This document shows positions 28,133 through 37,199 of a stretch of 64,000 nt of DNA, in pieces. The translations under genes and the position numbers were made by a program. The stretch's first letter is position 1. Each line of letters opens with the position of its first letter. Under the pieces are notes generated by a model that had not been told where the DNA came from, made no database searches, and saw nothing but the letters and a program-made list of their open reading frames with translations. The stretch lies in NCBI GenBank assembly GCA_963792175.1, contig CAWBVG010000034.1, positions 1 to 64,000 of the forward strand. Direction: 5' to 3'. The DNA comes from CAWBVG01 sp963792175 (GTDB taxonomy: Bacteria > Acidobacteriota > Vicinamibacteria > Vicinamibacterales > CAVVIG01).

Positions 28133-30100
28133 CTACAATGCGGTGCTCGCGCGCGCCGTCGCCGCCACCTTCTCCGGCTCCGGCGTGAAGTCCTCGCCCG
28201 GGTTGATGAAGCGGTCGCGCTCGAACCGGTACTGCTTGTCGTACAGCTGACGGTACCGCCCGCCGCGTGCCAGCAGCTCGTCGTGCGTGCCGTGCTCGAC
28301 GATCTCGCCGTGCTCGAGCACCATGATCTGATCCGCGCTGCGAATCGTCGACAGCCGGTGCGCGATGACGAAGGTCGTCCGGCCTTGTCGCAGCGACCGC
28401 AATCCGTCCTGAATCAGCGCTTCGCTCTCGCTGTCGAGGCTCGACGTCGCCTCGTCCAGGATCAGGACGCGCGGGTTCGCCAGGATGGCGCGCGCGATCG
28501 CGACGCGCTGGCGTTGTCCGCCCGACAGCCGCACGCCGCGCTCGCCGACCACCGTGTCGTACTGTTTCTCGAACCCCTCGATGAACTCGTCGCAGTGCGC
28601 GATGCGGCTGACCGCCTTGATCTCCTCGCGGGTCGCGTGCGGGTTGCCGTAGGCGATGTTCTCCGCGATCGTGCCATCGAAGAGGAAGTTGTCCTGCAGC
28701 ACGACGCCCAGCTGCGACCGGTAGTCGCGCAGCTTGATGGTCATCAGGTCGTGGCCGTCGACGATGACCCGGCCAGACGTCGGACGGTTGAAGGTCATCA
28801 CCAGGCTGATGAGCGTGCTCTTGCCGGATCCGCTGGACCCGACCAGCGCCGTCGTGGAGCCGGCTGGGGCGTGGAACGACACGTGTTTGAGCACCGGCAC
28901 GCCGGTGTTGTACTCGAAGCTCACATCGTCGAACGCCACCTCGCCGCGGACGTCGGGCAGCGATGCGCGGGTCGCGTCCTCGTCGTCTTCGGTCGCCATC
29001 CGCCGGATTTCGCGGATGCGATCGAGGCCGGCAAACGCCTCGCTGACCTGCGTGCCGATGGACGCGAGCTGGATGACCGGCATCGTCATCATCGCCGTGA
29101 AGGAGAGGTACATGACGAGATCGCCAATCGTCATGGCTCCAGTCCTGATCGAATTGCCGCCGATCAGCATCATCGCGATGCCGGTGGCGCCGATGACCAG
29201 CGACGAGAACGCGGTGATGGCCGAGACCCCGGTGAGCGACTTCGCGACGTTTCTGAATAGCCGGTGCGCGCCCTTCGCAAAGACGAGCTCCTCGCGCTTC
29301 TCGGCCGTGTAGGCCTTGACGATGCGGACGCCGCCGAGCGATTCGGCGAGCCGGCCCGTGACTTCAGCGTTGATCTGGCCGCGCTCCCGGAACAGCGGCC
29401 GCAACCGCTTGAAGGCGGTGGCCATGCCGCCGCCGAACGCGCCGAGAATCAGGATGGTGACCGTCGTCAGCTTCCAGTTCAGATAGAGCAGCACGCACAT
29501 CGCGATTGCTGCGGTCAGGATCGATCCTGTCAGCTGCACGAGACCGGTGCCGACGAGGTTCCGGATGCCTTCGGCGTCGGTCATGATGCGCGAGATCAGG
29601 ATGCCGCTCTTGGTCGAATCGAAATAGCGGATCGGCAGGCGCATGACGTGCGCCTCGATGTCCTTGCGCATCTCGGTGATGGCGCGCTGCGCCGCCACGC
29701 CGAGCACCTGGGAATTGGCGAATGCGGTGCCCGCGTCGACGAGCGTCGCGGTGCCGGCAGCCATCGCCAGCGTCGGCAGCAGTTCCCAGTGTCCCTGCGT
29801 GATCACGTCGTCCATCAGGTACTTGGTCGTCGTCGGAAGCACAAGACCTGAGAGCCGGTTGATGATCATCAGACCGAGACCGAGCGCCATCCGCTTGCGA
29901 TGCGTCCAGATGAGGGCGCGCGCCTCTTCCCAGGCGCCTGCCGTGAACGCTTTTTTCGGAGTCTTCGGCGGTGGGGCCGCGGCTGCGGGCCTTGGGCGTT
30001 CGTTCGGGATGAGCCACGAAGCGATTGTACGACGGGTTCGGCGGCGCCTACCCGATTGGGCAGGAAGGGCAGGATCGGGCCGGCTGCGGCGGGGCGGCAT
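28133..30100 (-). CDS. MsbA-like ABC exporter (fused membrane and ATPase domains)
   Basis: A 655-residue half-transporter working as a homodimer. Six membrane helices (for example MALGLGLMIINRLSGLVLPT and SSLVIGATGIAMMLIGGNSI) are followed by an ATPase with Walker A VGSSGSGKST, signature LSGGQRQRVAIARAIL, Walker B RVLILDEATSSLD and His switch IAHRLST. The family includes lipid A flippases and multidrug exporters. The ATG at 30100 starts a basic, proline-rich leader (MPPRRSRPDPALPAQSG); the open frame upstream is shadow sequence from the HAD gene and a GAACCC array. The gene is intact. Confidence 0.93.
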   Translation of the reverse strand: MPPRRSRPDPALPAQSGRRRRTRRTIASWLIPNERPRPAAAAPPPKTPKKAFTAGAWEEARALIWTHRKRMALGLGLMIINRLSGLVLPTTTKYLMDDVITQGHWELLPTLAMAAGTATLVDAGTAFANSQVLGVAAQRAITEMRKDIEAHVMRLPIRYFDSTKSGILISRIMTDAEGIRNLVGTGLVQLTGSILTAAIAMCVLLYLNWKLTTVTILILGAFGGGMATAFKRLRPLFRERGQINAEVTGRLAESLGGVRIVKAYTAEKREELVFAKGAHRLFRNVAKSLTGVSAITAFSSLVIGATGIAMMLIGGNSIRTGAMTIGDLVMYLSFTAMMTMPVIQLASIGTQVSEAFAGLDRIREIRRMATEDDEDATRASLPDVRGEVAFDDVSFEYNTGVPVLKHVSFHAPAGSTTALVGSSGSGKSTLISLVMTFNRPTSGRVIVDGHDLMTIKLRDYRSQLGVVLQDNFLFDGTIAENIAYGNPHATREEIKAVSRIAHCDEFIEGFEKQYDTVVGERGVRLSGGQRQRVAIARAILANPRVLILDEATSSLDSESEALIQDGLRSLRQGRTTFVIAHRLSTIRSADQIMVLEHGEIVEHGTHDELLARGGRYRQLYDKQYRFERDRFINPGEDFTPEPEKVAATARASTAL

Positions 30101-30124
30101 GGCGTGCAGATGGACGAACGGAAC

Positions 30125-30180
30125 TAAGAACCAGCTCAGAACGAACCAGAACCCGCGAACCTGGAACCCAGAACCCGGTA
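30125..30180. repeat. GAACCC/GAACCAG word array
   Basis: The words AAGAACCAG, AGAACGAACC, AGAACCCGCG, AACCTGG, AACCCAG and AACCCGG follow each other with 6-10 base steps, in one orientation. They fill the space between the ABC exporter and the HAD gene. Confidence 0.7.
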
Positions 30181-31020
30181 TTAGTCGCGATTCAGGGCGT
30201 AGCGGCGGATGGCGTCGGCGAGGCCGTGCTCGTCGTTCGTGCCGGTCATGGATGTACCCGCGCGACTTGAGCGCGTCGGTCGCGTTTCCCATCACCACCG
30301 CCACCCGGCGAAGTCCAGCATGTCGACGTCGTTGAGGTTGTCGCCGACGGCCATCACCGCGTCCCGCGTCACGCCGCGTGACGACGCCCACCGCGCGAGC
30401 GTGGTTCCTTTCGAACAGCCGGCGGCGTTGACGTCGACCAGCGAGAAATCGCGCAGCTCGTACTCCGTGACCGCCACGGAAATCCGATCGGCGACCGGCA
30501 GCGATCGCAGCGCCTGCGCGAGCGCTCGCATCGGCGCGACGCTGCCGTTGAACATCACCTGAATCGGATCGTCGGCGAGGACCTCCGACACGAGCGCCGG
30601 CGTGTGCGAGATGAAGGCCTTGTTCTTCTCGTAGTAGCCCCGCCGGTGGGGGTGCGACCAGTCCATCCGCTCGAAGACGATTTGCCGCTCGTCGGGCCGG
30701 TCGAAGACCACGGCCACGCTGTCCTCGAGATGCCGCGTTTCGGCGAGCACCACCTGCGCCGCGTCTCGGGACAGCACGTTCCGGATCTCTGTCTCGCCGG
30801 TCTTCCGTTTCACGACCGCGCCGTTGTTGACGACGAGCGTCAGCGGAATCGGCAGCAGATCGGCGATCGGCCGGGCGAAATGAAAGGTGCGTCCGGTGAC
30901 GAGCGCGACGTCGATGCCGGCGGCGACCGCGTCGACCAGCGCGTCACGGTGGGCATCGGGAAGCCGTCCGCGACCGTCAAGGAGCGTGCCGTCGATGTCG
31001 ACAGCGAGCAGGCGGACCAC
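30181..31020 (-). CDS. Cof-type HAD family phosphatase
   Basis: About 280 residues, cytoplasmic. Motif I is VRLLAVDIDGTLLDG with the nucleophilic Asp. Other landmarks are LVTGRTFHFARP, LVVNNGAVVKRK, the substrate Lys region AGCSKGTTLARWASSRGV and motif IV AVMAVGDNLNDVDMLDFAG. After that the frame breaks near 30295 and again near 30250. Following the protein through both gives VAVVMGNATDALKSRGYI, then TGTNDEHGLADAIRRYALNR and a TAA at 30181-30183. This is the standard Cof-family ending, so the two indels are very likely errors. The start is a GTG. Family members dephosphorylate sugar phosphates or flavin precursors; the substrate is unknown. Confidence 0.88.
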
Positions 31021-31021
31021 G

Positions 31022-31214
31022 GAAAGTTAAAAGTTAGAAGTTAAAAGTTAAAAGTTAAAGTCGAAAGATAAAAGTCGAAAGTCGTGATTAGAAGTTCGAG
31101 CTCAAAGCGAAGAGTGAACGCGTCTTTGCGGCCGACCGTTGATCGTGGCTTTTCAACACGACTTTCCACTTTTGAACTTTAACTTTTAACTTTTGACTTT
31201 TCACTTTTAACTTT
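31022..31214. repeat. Inverted AAAGTTA / TAACTTT heptamer arrays
   Basis: The left arm 31022-31085 repeats AAAGTTA, GAAGTTA and AAAGTCG. The right arm 31140-31214 repeats the complement (AACTTTT, GACTTTT, CACTTTT). Between them lies about 55 bases of GC-rich sequence. The arms can pair. This is AT-rich sequence in a very GC-rich genome, so it is not a drift product of the neighbours. A related single arm is at 54711-54765. Confidence 0.9.
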
Positions 31215-31215
31215 C

Positions 31216-33526
31216 TCAGAACTCGAGCAGGATGCCGACCGACGGAATCAGCGGAACCATCGGCTCGAACAGGCCGGTGGCCTCGAAGGTTCGGCGGTTG
31301 ACTGACGGCAGCGCCGCGCGGACGTTCGTCCGGTTGTAGACGTTGATCGCCTCGAGGAACAGCGTCAGCCGCTTCCGATCCCACGTGAACGTGCGGTTCG
31401 CGCGCGCGTCGAGGCGCGAGTACGGCGCCACCCGCAACGTGTTGCGGCCCGCCGAGAGCTCGCCCGCGTAGTCGACACCGTCCTGGGAAGCCCAATAGCC
31501 TGCCGTTGGGAAGTTGCTGCCGGCGCGGAACCGCGCGCTCACGCTCAGACGATCGCTGAGGCGGTAGATGCCATACAGGTTGACCGTGTGGCGCTGATCG
31601 AAGTCGCCCCAGAACGATTCTCCGGTCGTGCGATCGTGATACCGCGCGAACCCGAGCGCGTACGAGGCCCATCCGGAGAACCCGTTCGGCGACTGCCGCT
31701 GCACCAGCCATTCGAGTCCGCGGGCGTGGCCGTCGAGCGCATTCATGTAGTGGCTGGTCACCGAGCCGTTGAGCACGACGCCGTTGACGACCCGCAGCTC
31801 GGTGTCCGGCAGGCGCAGCAGATCGCGATCCTCGCGATTGTAGGCGGTCATCTGCCAGCGGCCGGACGTGCCGAGCCGTCCTTCGACGCCGATGTCCGCG
31901 TGGTACGCGCGCTCCGGCCGGAGATCGCGGGTCCCGCGCGTGCCGAGCACTTCCGCGAAGTCCGGTTCCTGGTGATGCAGGCTGCCGCCGCCCCGAACCG
32001 CGAGACGAGCCGTCACCGGCCACAGCATCTGCACCCAGGGAGACGCGGTCGTCCGCGTCACGAGCGACCGATGATCGACACGAACGCCAGGCGTGATGGA
32101 GAAGCCGCTCGACGATCCCGAGTCGGACCTGGCCGTAGAGCGACAGCGCCGTGGCCGCGCTGTCGTACGCCTCGCGTGTCTGGAACCGGCCGCCGACCAG
32201 ACGTTGCTCGCGTCCGATGCCCGAGGTGTGGCGCGCTTCGCCGCCGCCTTCGACGAGCACGTGCCCGGCCGGCGAGAACGACGCGTCCGCCCGATAGATG
32301 GCCTCGCCGGCGTCTCCGCCGTCGAGCTCCGCGCCGTCGCGGCTGGAATTGCGGAATCGGTTTTCGACCACGGCGGCGCGCTGGATCAGCGAGACGCGCG
32401 GCGACGGCAGGTATCGCCACGTCAGGACCCCGAGCGCCGATTGATTGGTGGCGTCGCGGAGGTTGCCCGCGCCGAGCAGGTCCGGCGCGCGTTCGAGCCG
32501 CGACCGGCCGCCGGTGAACGCCACCTGGACCTGATGACGCGGCGTGACGTCGTAGGTGAGCTTCGCTTGGGTGTCCGCGAAGCCGAAACTCAGGTTCTGC
32601 TCGGGATACAGGCGCTCGACGATCAGATCGAGATAGCTTTTGCGTGCGGAGAACAACCACGCCCCACGCTTGGACCCGCCGATCGGCCCTTCGACGACGC
32701 CCGAGGCATCGATGGCGCTGACCGAGAGATGGCTCTGCACCCGGTCGCGCGATCCCTCGCGCATCAGGAAGTCGATTTCGGCCGCGGTGCGATTCCCGTG
32801 ACGCTCGGGGTAGGCCCCGTTGAGCAGCGTGATTTCCTCGAGGACATCGCCGTTGACCATCGCAATCGACCCGCTGTCGTGCACCTGTTGAACGGTGTGC
32901 AGCAGGAACGGCGTGGCGATGCCTTCGAACGTGAAGTTCATCTGCCGCACGCCGGCGCCGCGGATCGCGAACTCGCTGCGGAAATCGTCGCCGGCGGCGA
33001 CCGCCGGCAGCACCTGCACCGCCCGAAGCGGGTCGTTCGTCAGGATGCCGCGCAGCTGCTGCAGCTCGCGTCCGCCGATCGTGTGCTGGGACGCGACCGC
33101 CGGCTCTCGTCGTGGGATGTTCCCGGCACCGGCAGTCCCGCGGACGTTCACCGTTTCGGTGTACGTGCCAGTTCCCTCGGCGAGCACGATCGACACGTCG
33201 GTGACAGCGCCCGCCGCGACCGTCACGGGGCGCTTGACGAGGATGAAGTCCACGGCGGAGACGTAGAGCTCCTGATTCCCGATCGGCACTTCCGCGATCT
33301 CGAATCTCCCGTCGTCACCGGTGACCACGGTACGGCCGGTGGACTGCAGGCGCACCGATACGCTGCGGATGCCGGTGCCTTCCTTCGTGTCAACGACGAT
33401 GCCGCGGATGGAGCCGGTCGGAGCCGCGATCGCTTGTAGCGCGGGCCTTTCAGGCCCGCGATCAGTTCGCGGCCCTAAAAGGCCCACGCTACAACAGAGC
33501 AGGACGATGAGAGGACCGGGGTTCAA
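31216..33526 (-). CDS. TonB-dependent receptor with carboxypeptidase-regulatory-like domain
   Basis: About 770 residues. Order: hydrophobic leader (LIVLLCCSVGLLG), a short regulatory-like beta domain (GSIRGIVVDTKEGTGIRSVS), a plug with ELQQLRGILTNDPLRAVQVL, PAVAAGDDFRSEFAIRGAGV and NGAYPERHGNRTAAEIDFLM, then a 16- to 22-strand barrel ending VPLIPSVGILLEF. One frame change lies near 32090. The start is unclear. A TTG at 33526 would give a leader whose C-terminal half is encoded by the TTGTAGCG palindrome (33434-33494), so the element seems to have landed in the signal-peptide region. It is downstream of and nearly overlapping the amidohydrolase gene. This is a different subgroup from the receptor at 1883-5076. 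Confidence 0.85.
33434..33494. repeat. Nested inverted repeat with TTGTAGCG / CGCTACAA outer arms
   Basis: The outer arms at 33434-33441 and 33487-33494 are exact reverse complements. Inside are GCGGGCCTTTCAGGCCCGCG and GCGGCCCTAAAAGGCCCACG, each itself a small hairpin. The element is read through in frame by the 5' end of the TonB receptor gene. Confidence 0.85.
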
Positions 33527-34869
33527 CGAACCGGCCGGAGGGTAGTCGCCTGTCCTGCGGCCCGCCTTTCCGCCCGTCTTGCCCCGGTTCGGTCGACGAC
33601 CACCGCCCCGCCTTTCATGACCCAGCGGACGCGGTTGACGACAGCGGTGATGTCCACCAGCGGGTCGCCTTCGACGGCGACGATATCGGCAAAATAACCT
33701 GGCGCAATCGCGCCGAGGTCCCGGCCATGGCCCAGCAGCGCGGCCGGAATCGTCGTCGCGGTGGCGAGCGCCTGCGCCGGCGTCATGCCGGCCTTGACGA
33801 ACCATTCCAGCTCGCGCGTGTTCTGGCCGAACATCGTGTAGACGGCGTCCGATCCCATCCCGATTTTGACGCCCGCCTTGAAGGCGCGGCGCGTGGACTC
33901 GAGGTTCTTCTCGATGTAGGCCTTCAGCGGGGGAATCGTGTCGGGCGCGAAGCCGAATTCGTCCTTTGCGTCGACGTAGTAGCGGTTGTGATCGATCGTC
34001 GGCACCCAGACCGTGCCGCGGCGCGCCATGTCCGCGATCGTCTCGTCGTCCAGGTCGATGCCGTGCTCGATCGAATCGGCGCCGGCGCGCACCGCGTCTT
34101 TCACGCCGGAGGGCCCATAGGAATGGATCGCCACCGGCCGGCTTTTCGCGTGGGCGGCGTCGACCGCCGCCTTCATCTCTTCGTAGGTGAGCGTCTGCGT
34201 CGTGTCCACGCTCTGATAGCTGCCGCGCGAGCCGTAGACCTTGACCCAGTCCGATCCGGCGGTCACGCGCGCCTCCGCCAGCTGCCCGTAGTCCGGCTTC
34301 GGTGCGCCGTCGCGCGGCGCCGACAGACCCTGGCCGGCCACGAACATCCGCGGCCCGACCATCCGGCCCATGTTGATCAGATCGCGCATGGCGTAGTCGG
34401 TCTCGTTCGACGCGCCGAGGTCGCGCACGGTCGTGACGCCGGTCTCGAGCGTCAGGCGGGCGTTGTCGGCGGCGAGCGCGACCGTGACTCCCGCCGGCCG
34501 GCGCGGCTGGGCCAGCGGCCGCGTACCGGGCGTGCGGTCCCAGTAATACGTCATGTGCGTGTGGAGATCGATCAGCCCGGGGATCACCGAGAACCGGCTG
34601 AGATCGATGATTTCCGCGCCCGCCGGGGGCGCACCGGTCCCGACGGACACGATGCGATCGTTGTCGACGACGATCACCGCGTTGCGGACCACTTTGCCGG
34701 TCGCATCCACGAGCCGGCCGGCCTTGATGGCTTTCGTGGCCGCCGCTGCCGGTGCCGACAGGAACAGCATCGCCACGCCTATGGTCCAGCCACGAAAGCA
34801 CGAAAGCACGAAAGCTGATTGGCCTTCCTCGTGTTTTCGTGTTGTCGTGGCGGTCTGCGCATGTGTCAT
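33523..34869 (-). CDS. Secreted amidohydrolase family metal-dependent hydrolase
   Basis: A 448-residue amidohydrolase of the imidazolonepropionase/prolidase-like type. Metal motif PGLIDLHTHMTYYWDR, then RDLGASNETDYAMRDL, VAIHSYGPSGVKDAVRAGAD, SIEHGIDLDD and GMGSDAVYTMFGQNTRELEW carry the expected His and Asp ligands. The ATG at 34869 overlaps the stop of the WYL regulator gene (ATGA), which supports it although the N-terminal 25 residues are unusual. That stretch (RKHEEGQSAFVLSCFRGW) is encoded by a CACGAAAG inverted array lying just before the true hydrophobic signal segment TIGVAMLFLSAPAAA. Likely role: hydrolysis of a dipeptide or cyclic amide in the periplasm. Confidence 0.88.
   Translation of the reverse strand: MTHAQTATTTRKHEEGQSAFVLSCFRGWTIGVAMLFLSAPAAAATKAIKAGRLVDATGKVVRNAVIVVDNDRIVSVGTGAPPAGAEIIDLSRFSVIPGLIDLHTHMTYYWDRTPGTRPLAQPRRPAGVTVALAADNARLTLETGVTTVRDLGASNETDYAMRDLINMGRMVGPRMFVAGQGLSAPRDGAPKPDYGQLAEARVTAGSDWVKVYGSRGSYQSVDTTQTLTYEEMKAAVDAAHAKSRPVAIHSYGPSGVKDAVRAGADSIEHGIDLDDETIADMARRGTVWVPTIDHNRYYVDAKDEFGFAPDTIPPLKAYIEKNLESTRRAFKAGVKIGMGSDAVYTMFGQNTRELEWFVKAGMTPAQALATATTIPAALLGHGRDLGAIAPGYFADIVAVEGDPLVDITAVVNRVRWVMKGGAVVVDRTGARRAERRAAGQATTLRPVR
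34790..34853. repeat. Inverted CACGAAAG array inside the 5' end of the amidohydrolase gene
   Basis: The arms CCACGAAAGCACGAAAGC (from 34790) and CTCGTGTTTTCGTGTTGTCG (to 34853) are complementary with a short loop (TGATTGGCCTTC). The array is translated in frame as part of the amidohydrolase leader. Confidence 0.8.
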
Positions 34870-35860
34870 GAGGCGTACCTCGCTCGGGCTTCTTCGAATT
34901 GTTCCGCGATTTCCTTCGCAAGCGCCGCCGGCGCCACGACACGCGCGAACGGCCCGAAGCTCAGAATCCAGCTCCGCAACGCGCGATCGAGGCAGACGTC
35001 GAGCGTCATCAGCAGGCGGCCCTCCGCATCATCCCGCAATGACTGGGAGGCGTGCCACTGGCGCGACCGAACGTAATCCGCGGCGGCGGGCTGAAACTCG
35101 ATCTCCACGCGTTCGGGCGGACCCGAGTGCACGCCGAGCGAATGTGGAAAGGCGGTATCCGGCAGATCCTCGATCGGCGTGAAGCGTTCCTCGAGGAGCG
35201 AGAGCTCCTGCAGCCGTTCGACCGCGAACGTCCGGACCTCGCCGTATCCGGCACGTACGCCAGCAGATACAGACCGCCCTGCGCGAAGGCCAGCCGGTAG
35301 GGATGGACCAGATACGTCTTGGTCCGCTCGCTCGATTTGGAGTGGTAGAGGATGTTCGCCTGCCGCAGCTGCAACGTGCCTTCGAGCGCCCGCGCGATCA
35401 GGCGCTGCTGTTTCGGATCGTCTTTCCGGCGCGCCGGATCGCCCTTGGTCGCGATCACGCGCGGGAGCTGATCGAGGAACTGCCGCATGTGCGGCGTCAG
35501 CGCCGAGGACAGCTTCTCGAAGGCGCTCTCGACGTCGTCGCGAAACGGCGTACCCGACAGCGATTCGAGGAGCGTCCGCGAGAAATACAGCGCGCAGAGC
35601 TCCGAGACCGTGAGGCCGGCCGACAGGCCCTTGAACGCCTGGCCGTTCACCAGCCAGCGCGTCTTGCCATCGTCGCGTCCCTTATCGTCGAACAGCGGGA
35701 AACCGGCCTCTTCCAGCGCCTGCAGATCGCGGCGAATGGTTCGCGTCGTGACATCGCAGAGCGCCGCCAGTTCGTCGATCGTCACGCCGGCGCCGCGCGC
35801 CCGCTCGATCTCGCGCAGGATCGTCCACTGGCGGATGACTTCGGCGTTGCGCGGCACGAG
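34866..35860 (-). CDS. WYL-domain helix-turn-helix transcriptional regulator
   Basis: About 330 residues. The N-terminal DeoR/HTH_11-type domain (VIRQWTILREIERARGAGVT, TIDELAALCDVTTRTIRRDL) is followed by a WYL ligand-binding domain (YHSKSSERTKTYLVHPYRLA, AQGGLYLLAYVPDT). A frame change near 35249 leads to the C-terminal WCX extension (RTFAVERLQELSLLEERFTP, SLGVHSGPPERVEIEFQPAA), ending EEARARYAS. I take the GTG at 35860 (VPRNAEVIRQW), because family members typically start with PRNAEVIRQW; an ATG at 35905 is possible. WYL domains sense nucleotides or other small ligands. The ATGA overlap suggests it controls the amidohydrolase and TonB receptor that follow. Confidence 0.85.
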
Positions 35861-35999
35861 AGGGATTCTATCAATCTGAGGTAGGTGAGGTCGGAGCACT
35901 TCCATGCCACGGGCCGAAGGCGCGTAGCGCGAAGCTCGCGAGTCTAGGATCTCTCGTGCGGTCGTCCTCACGTTCTTCGTGACGTCTTTAGTCGTGGTC

Positions 36000-37037
36000 T
36001 TAGTCCAGCGAGATGCGGCGGAGCAGGTTGAAATCCGACAGCATCTTGCCGGCGCCGAGGACCACGGACGACAGGGGATCCTCCGCCAGCTGCACCGGCA
36101 AGCCGGTTTCCTCGCGGAGGCGCTTGTCCAGGTTCTTCAGCAGCGACCCGCCGCCGGTCAGGATGATGCCGCGATCGAAGATGTCGGCGGACAGTTCCGG
36201 CGGGATGCGCTCGAGCGCATCGTGGACCGCCTGGACGATCGCGCGGACCGGCTCGCTCAGCGCTTTCCGGATTTCCTCGTCGTCCATCGTCACCGTCTTG
36301 GGACGACCCTCCATCAGATGGCGGCCCTTCACTTCCATGGTCAGCCGCTGCTCGAGCGGGTAGCCGGATCCAATCTCGATCTTGATCTGCTCGGCGGTGC
36401 GCTCGCCAACCAGGAGGTTGTGCGCCTTGCGGGCGTGCTGAATGATCGCCTCGTCCAGCTCGTTCCCGGCGACGCGTACAGATTTCCCGTAGACCACCCC
36501 CGCCAGCGAAATGACCGCGATGTCGGTCGTGCCGCCGCCGATGTCCACGACCATGTTGCCCGACGCTTCGGTGATGGGCATGCCGGCGCCGATCGCCGCG
36601 GCCATCGCCTCTTCAATCAGATGGACCTCGCTCGCCTTGGCGCGCATGGCGCTGTCTTTCACCGCGCGGCGCTCCACCTGGGTAATCTCGGACGGCACGC
36701 CAATGACGACGCGCGGGCGCAGGAAGCCGCTGCGTTTGTGCGCCTTCCTGATGAAATAGTTGAGCATCCGCTCGGCGGCCTCGAAGTCGGCGATGACCCC
36801 GTCTTTCATGGGTTTGATCGCCGTGATGTTGCCCGGCGTGCGGCCGAGCATCTCCTTGGCTTCGATGCCGACCGCCTCGATGCGGCCGTTGACTTTGTTC
36901 AGGGCGACGATGGATGGCTCGCTGACGACAATGCCGCGTCCCCGTGCGAAGACGCAGGTGTTGGCCGTGCCGAGATCGATCGCAAGGTCGTGGGAGAAAC
37001 GGGCGAGAAAGGATGCGAACACGAGCAATGTGGGCAT
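36000..37037 (-). CDS. mreB: Rod shape-determining protein MreB
   Basis: A 345-residue bacterial actin. The ATG at 37037 gives MPTLLVFASFLARFSHDLAI; the membrane-binding hydrophobic N-terminus and DLAIDLGTANTCVFARGRGI are diagnostic. Nucleotide-binding motifs are present: NMVVDIGGGTTDIAVISLAG (phosphate 2) and GIILTGGGSLLKNLDKRL (adenosine). It forms filaments under the inner membrane and guides lateral wall synthesis. It is normally followed by mreC and mreD, but here the next gene on the same strand is the WYL regulator, so this is a stand-alone copy, possibly a paralogue. The gene is intact. Confidence 0.96.
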   Translation of the reverse strand: MPTLLVFASFLARFSHDLAIDLGTANTCVFARGRGIVVSEPSIVALNKVNGRIEAVGIEAKEMLGRTPGNITAIKPMKDGVIADFEAAERMLNYFIRKAHKRSGFLRPRVVIGVPSEITQVERRAVKDSAMRAKASEVHLIEEAMAAAIGAGMPITEASGNMVVDIGGGTTDIAVISLAGVVYGKSVRVAGNELDEAIIQHARKAHNLLVGERTAEQIKIEIGSGYPLEQRLTMEVKGRHLMEGRPKTVTMDDEEIRKALSEPVRAIVQAVHDALERIPPELSADIFDRGIILTGGGSLLKNLDKRLREETGLPVQLAEDPLSSVVLGAGKMLSDFNLLRRISLD

Positions 37038-37199
37038 GCAGGCAGCAGGTTGGTGCCGGCACGAGCCGAATTGGATCGTCAAACGGCAGAAATGCCTTTA
37101 AGAGGATCGTTAAGTCCGCGTCGGACCTAGGGCTATTCTCGATTACAAATTTAGTGCGCTGATGTACAGAATGGGTCTTCACTCCCGATGCTGTGAGGG

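Noticed and set aside
31088..34942. One 1284-codon minus-strand frame spanning the TonB receptor and amidohydrolase
   Set aside because: Only the middle third is real protein (TonB receptor). Both ends are shadow text of genes supported in other frames.
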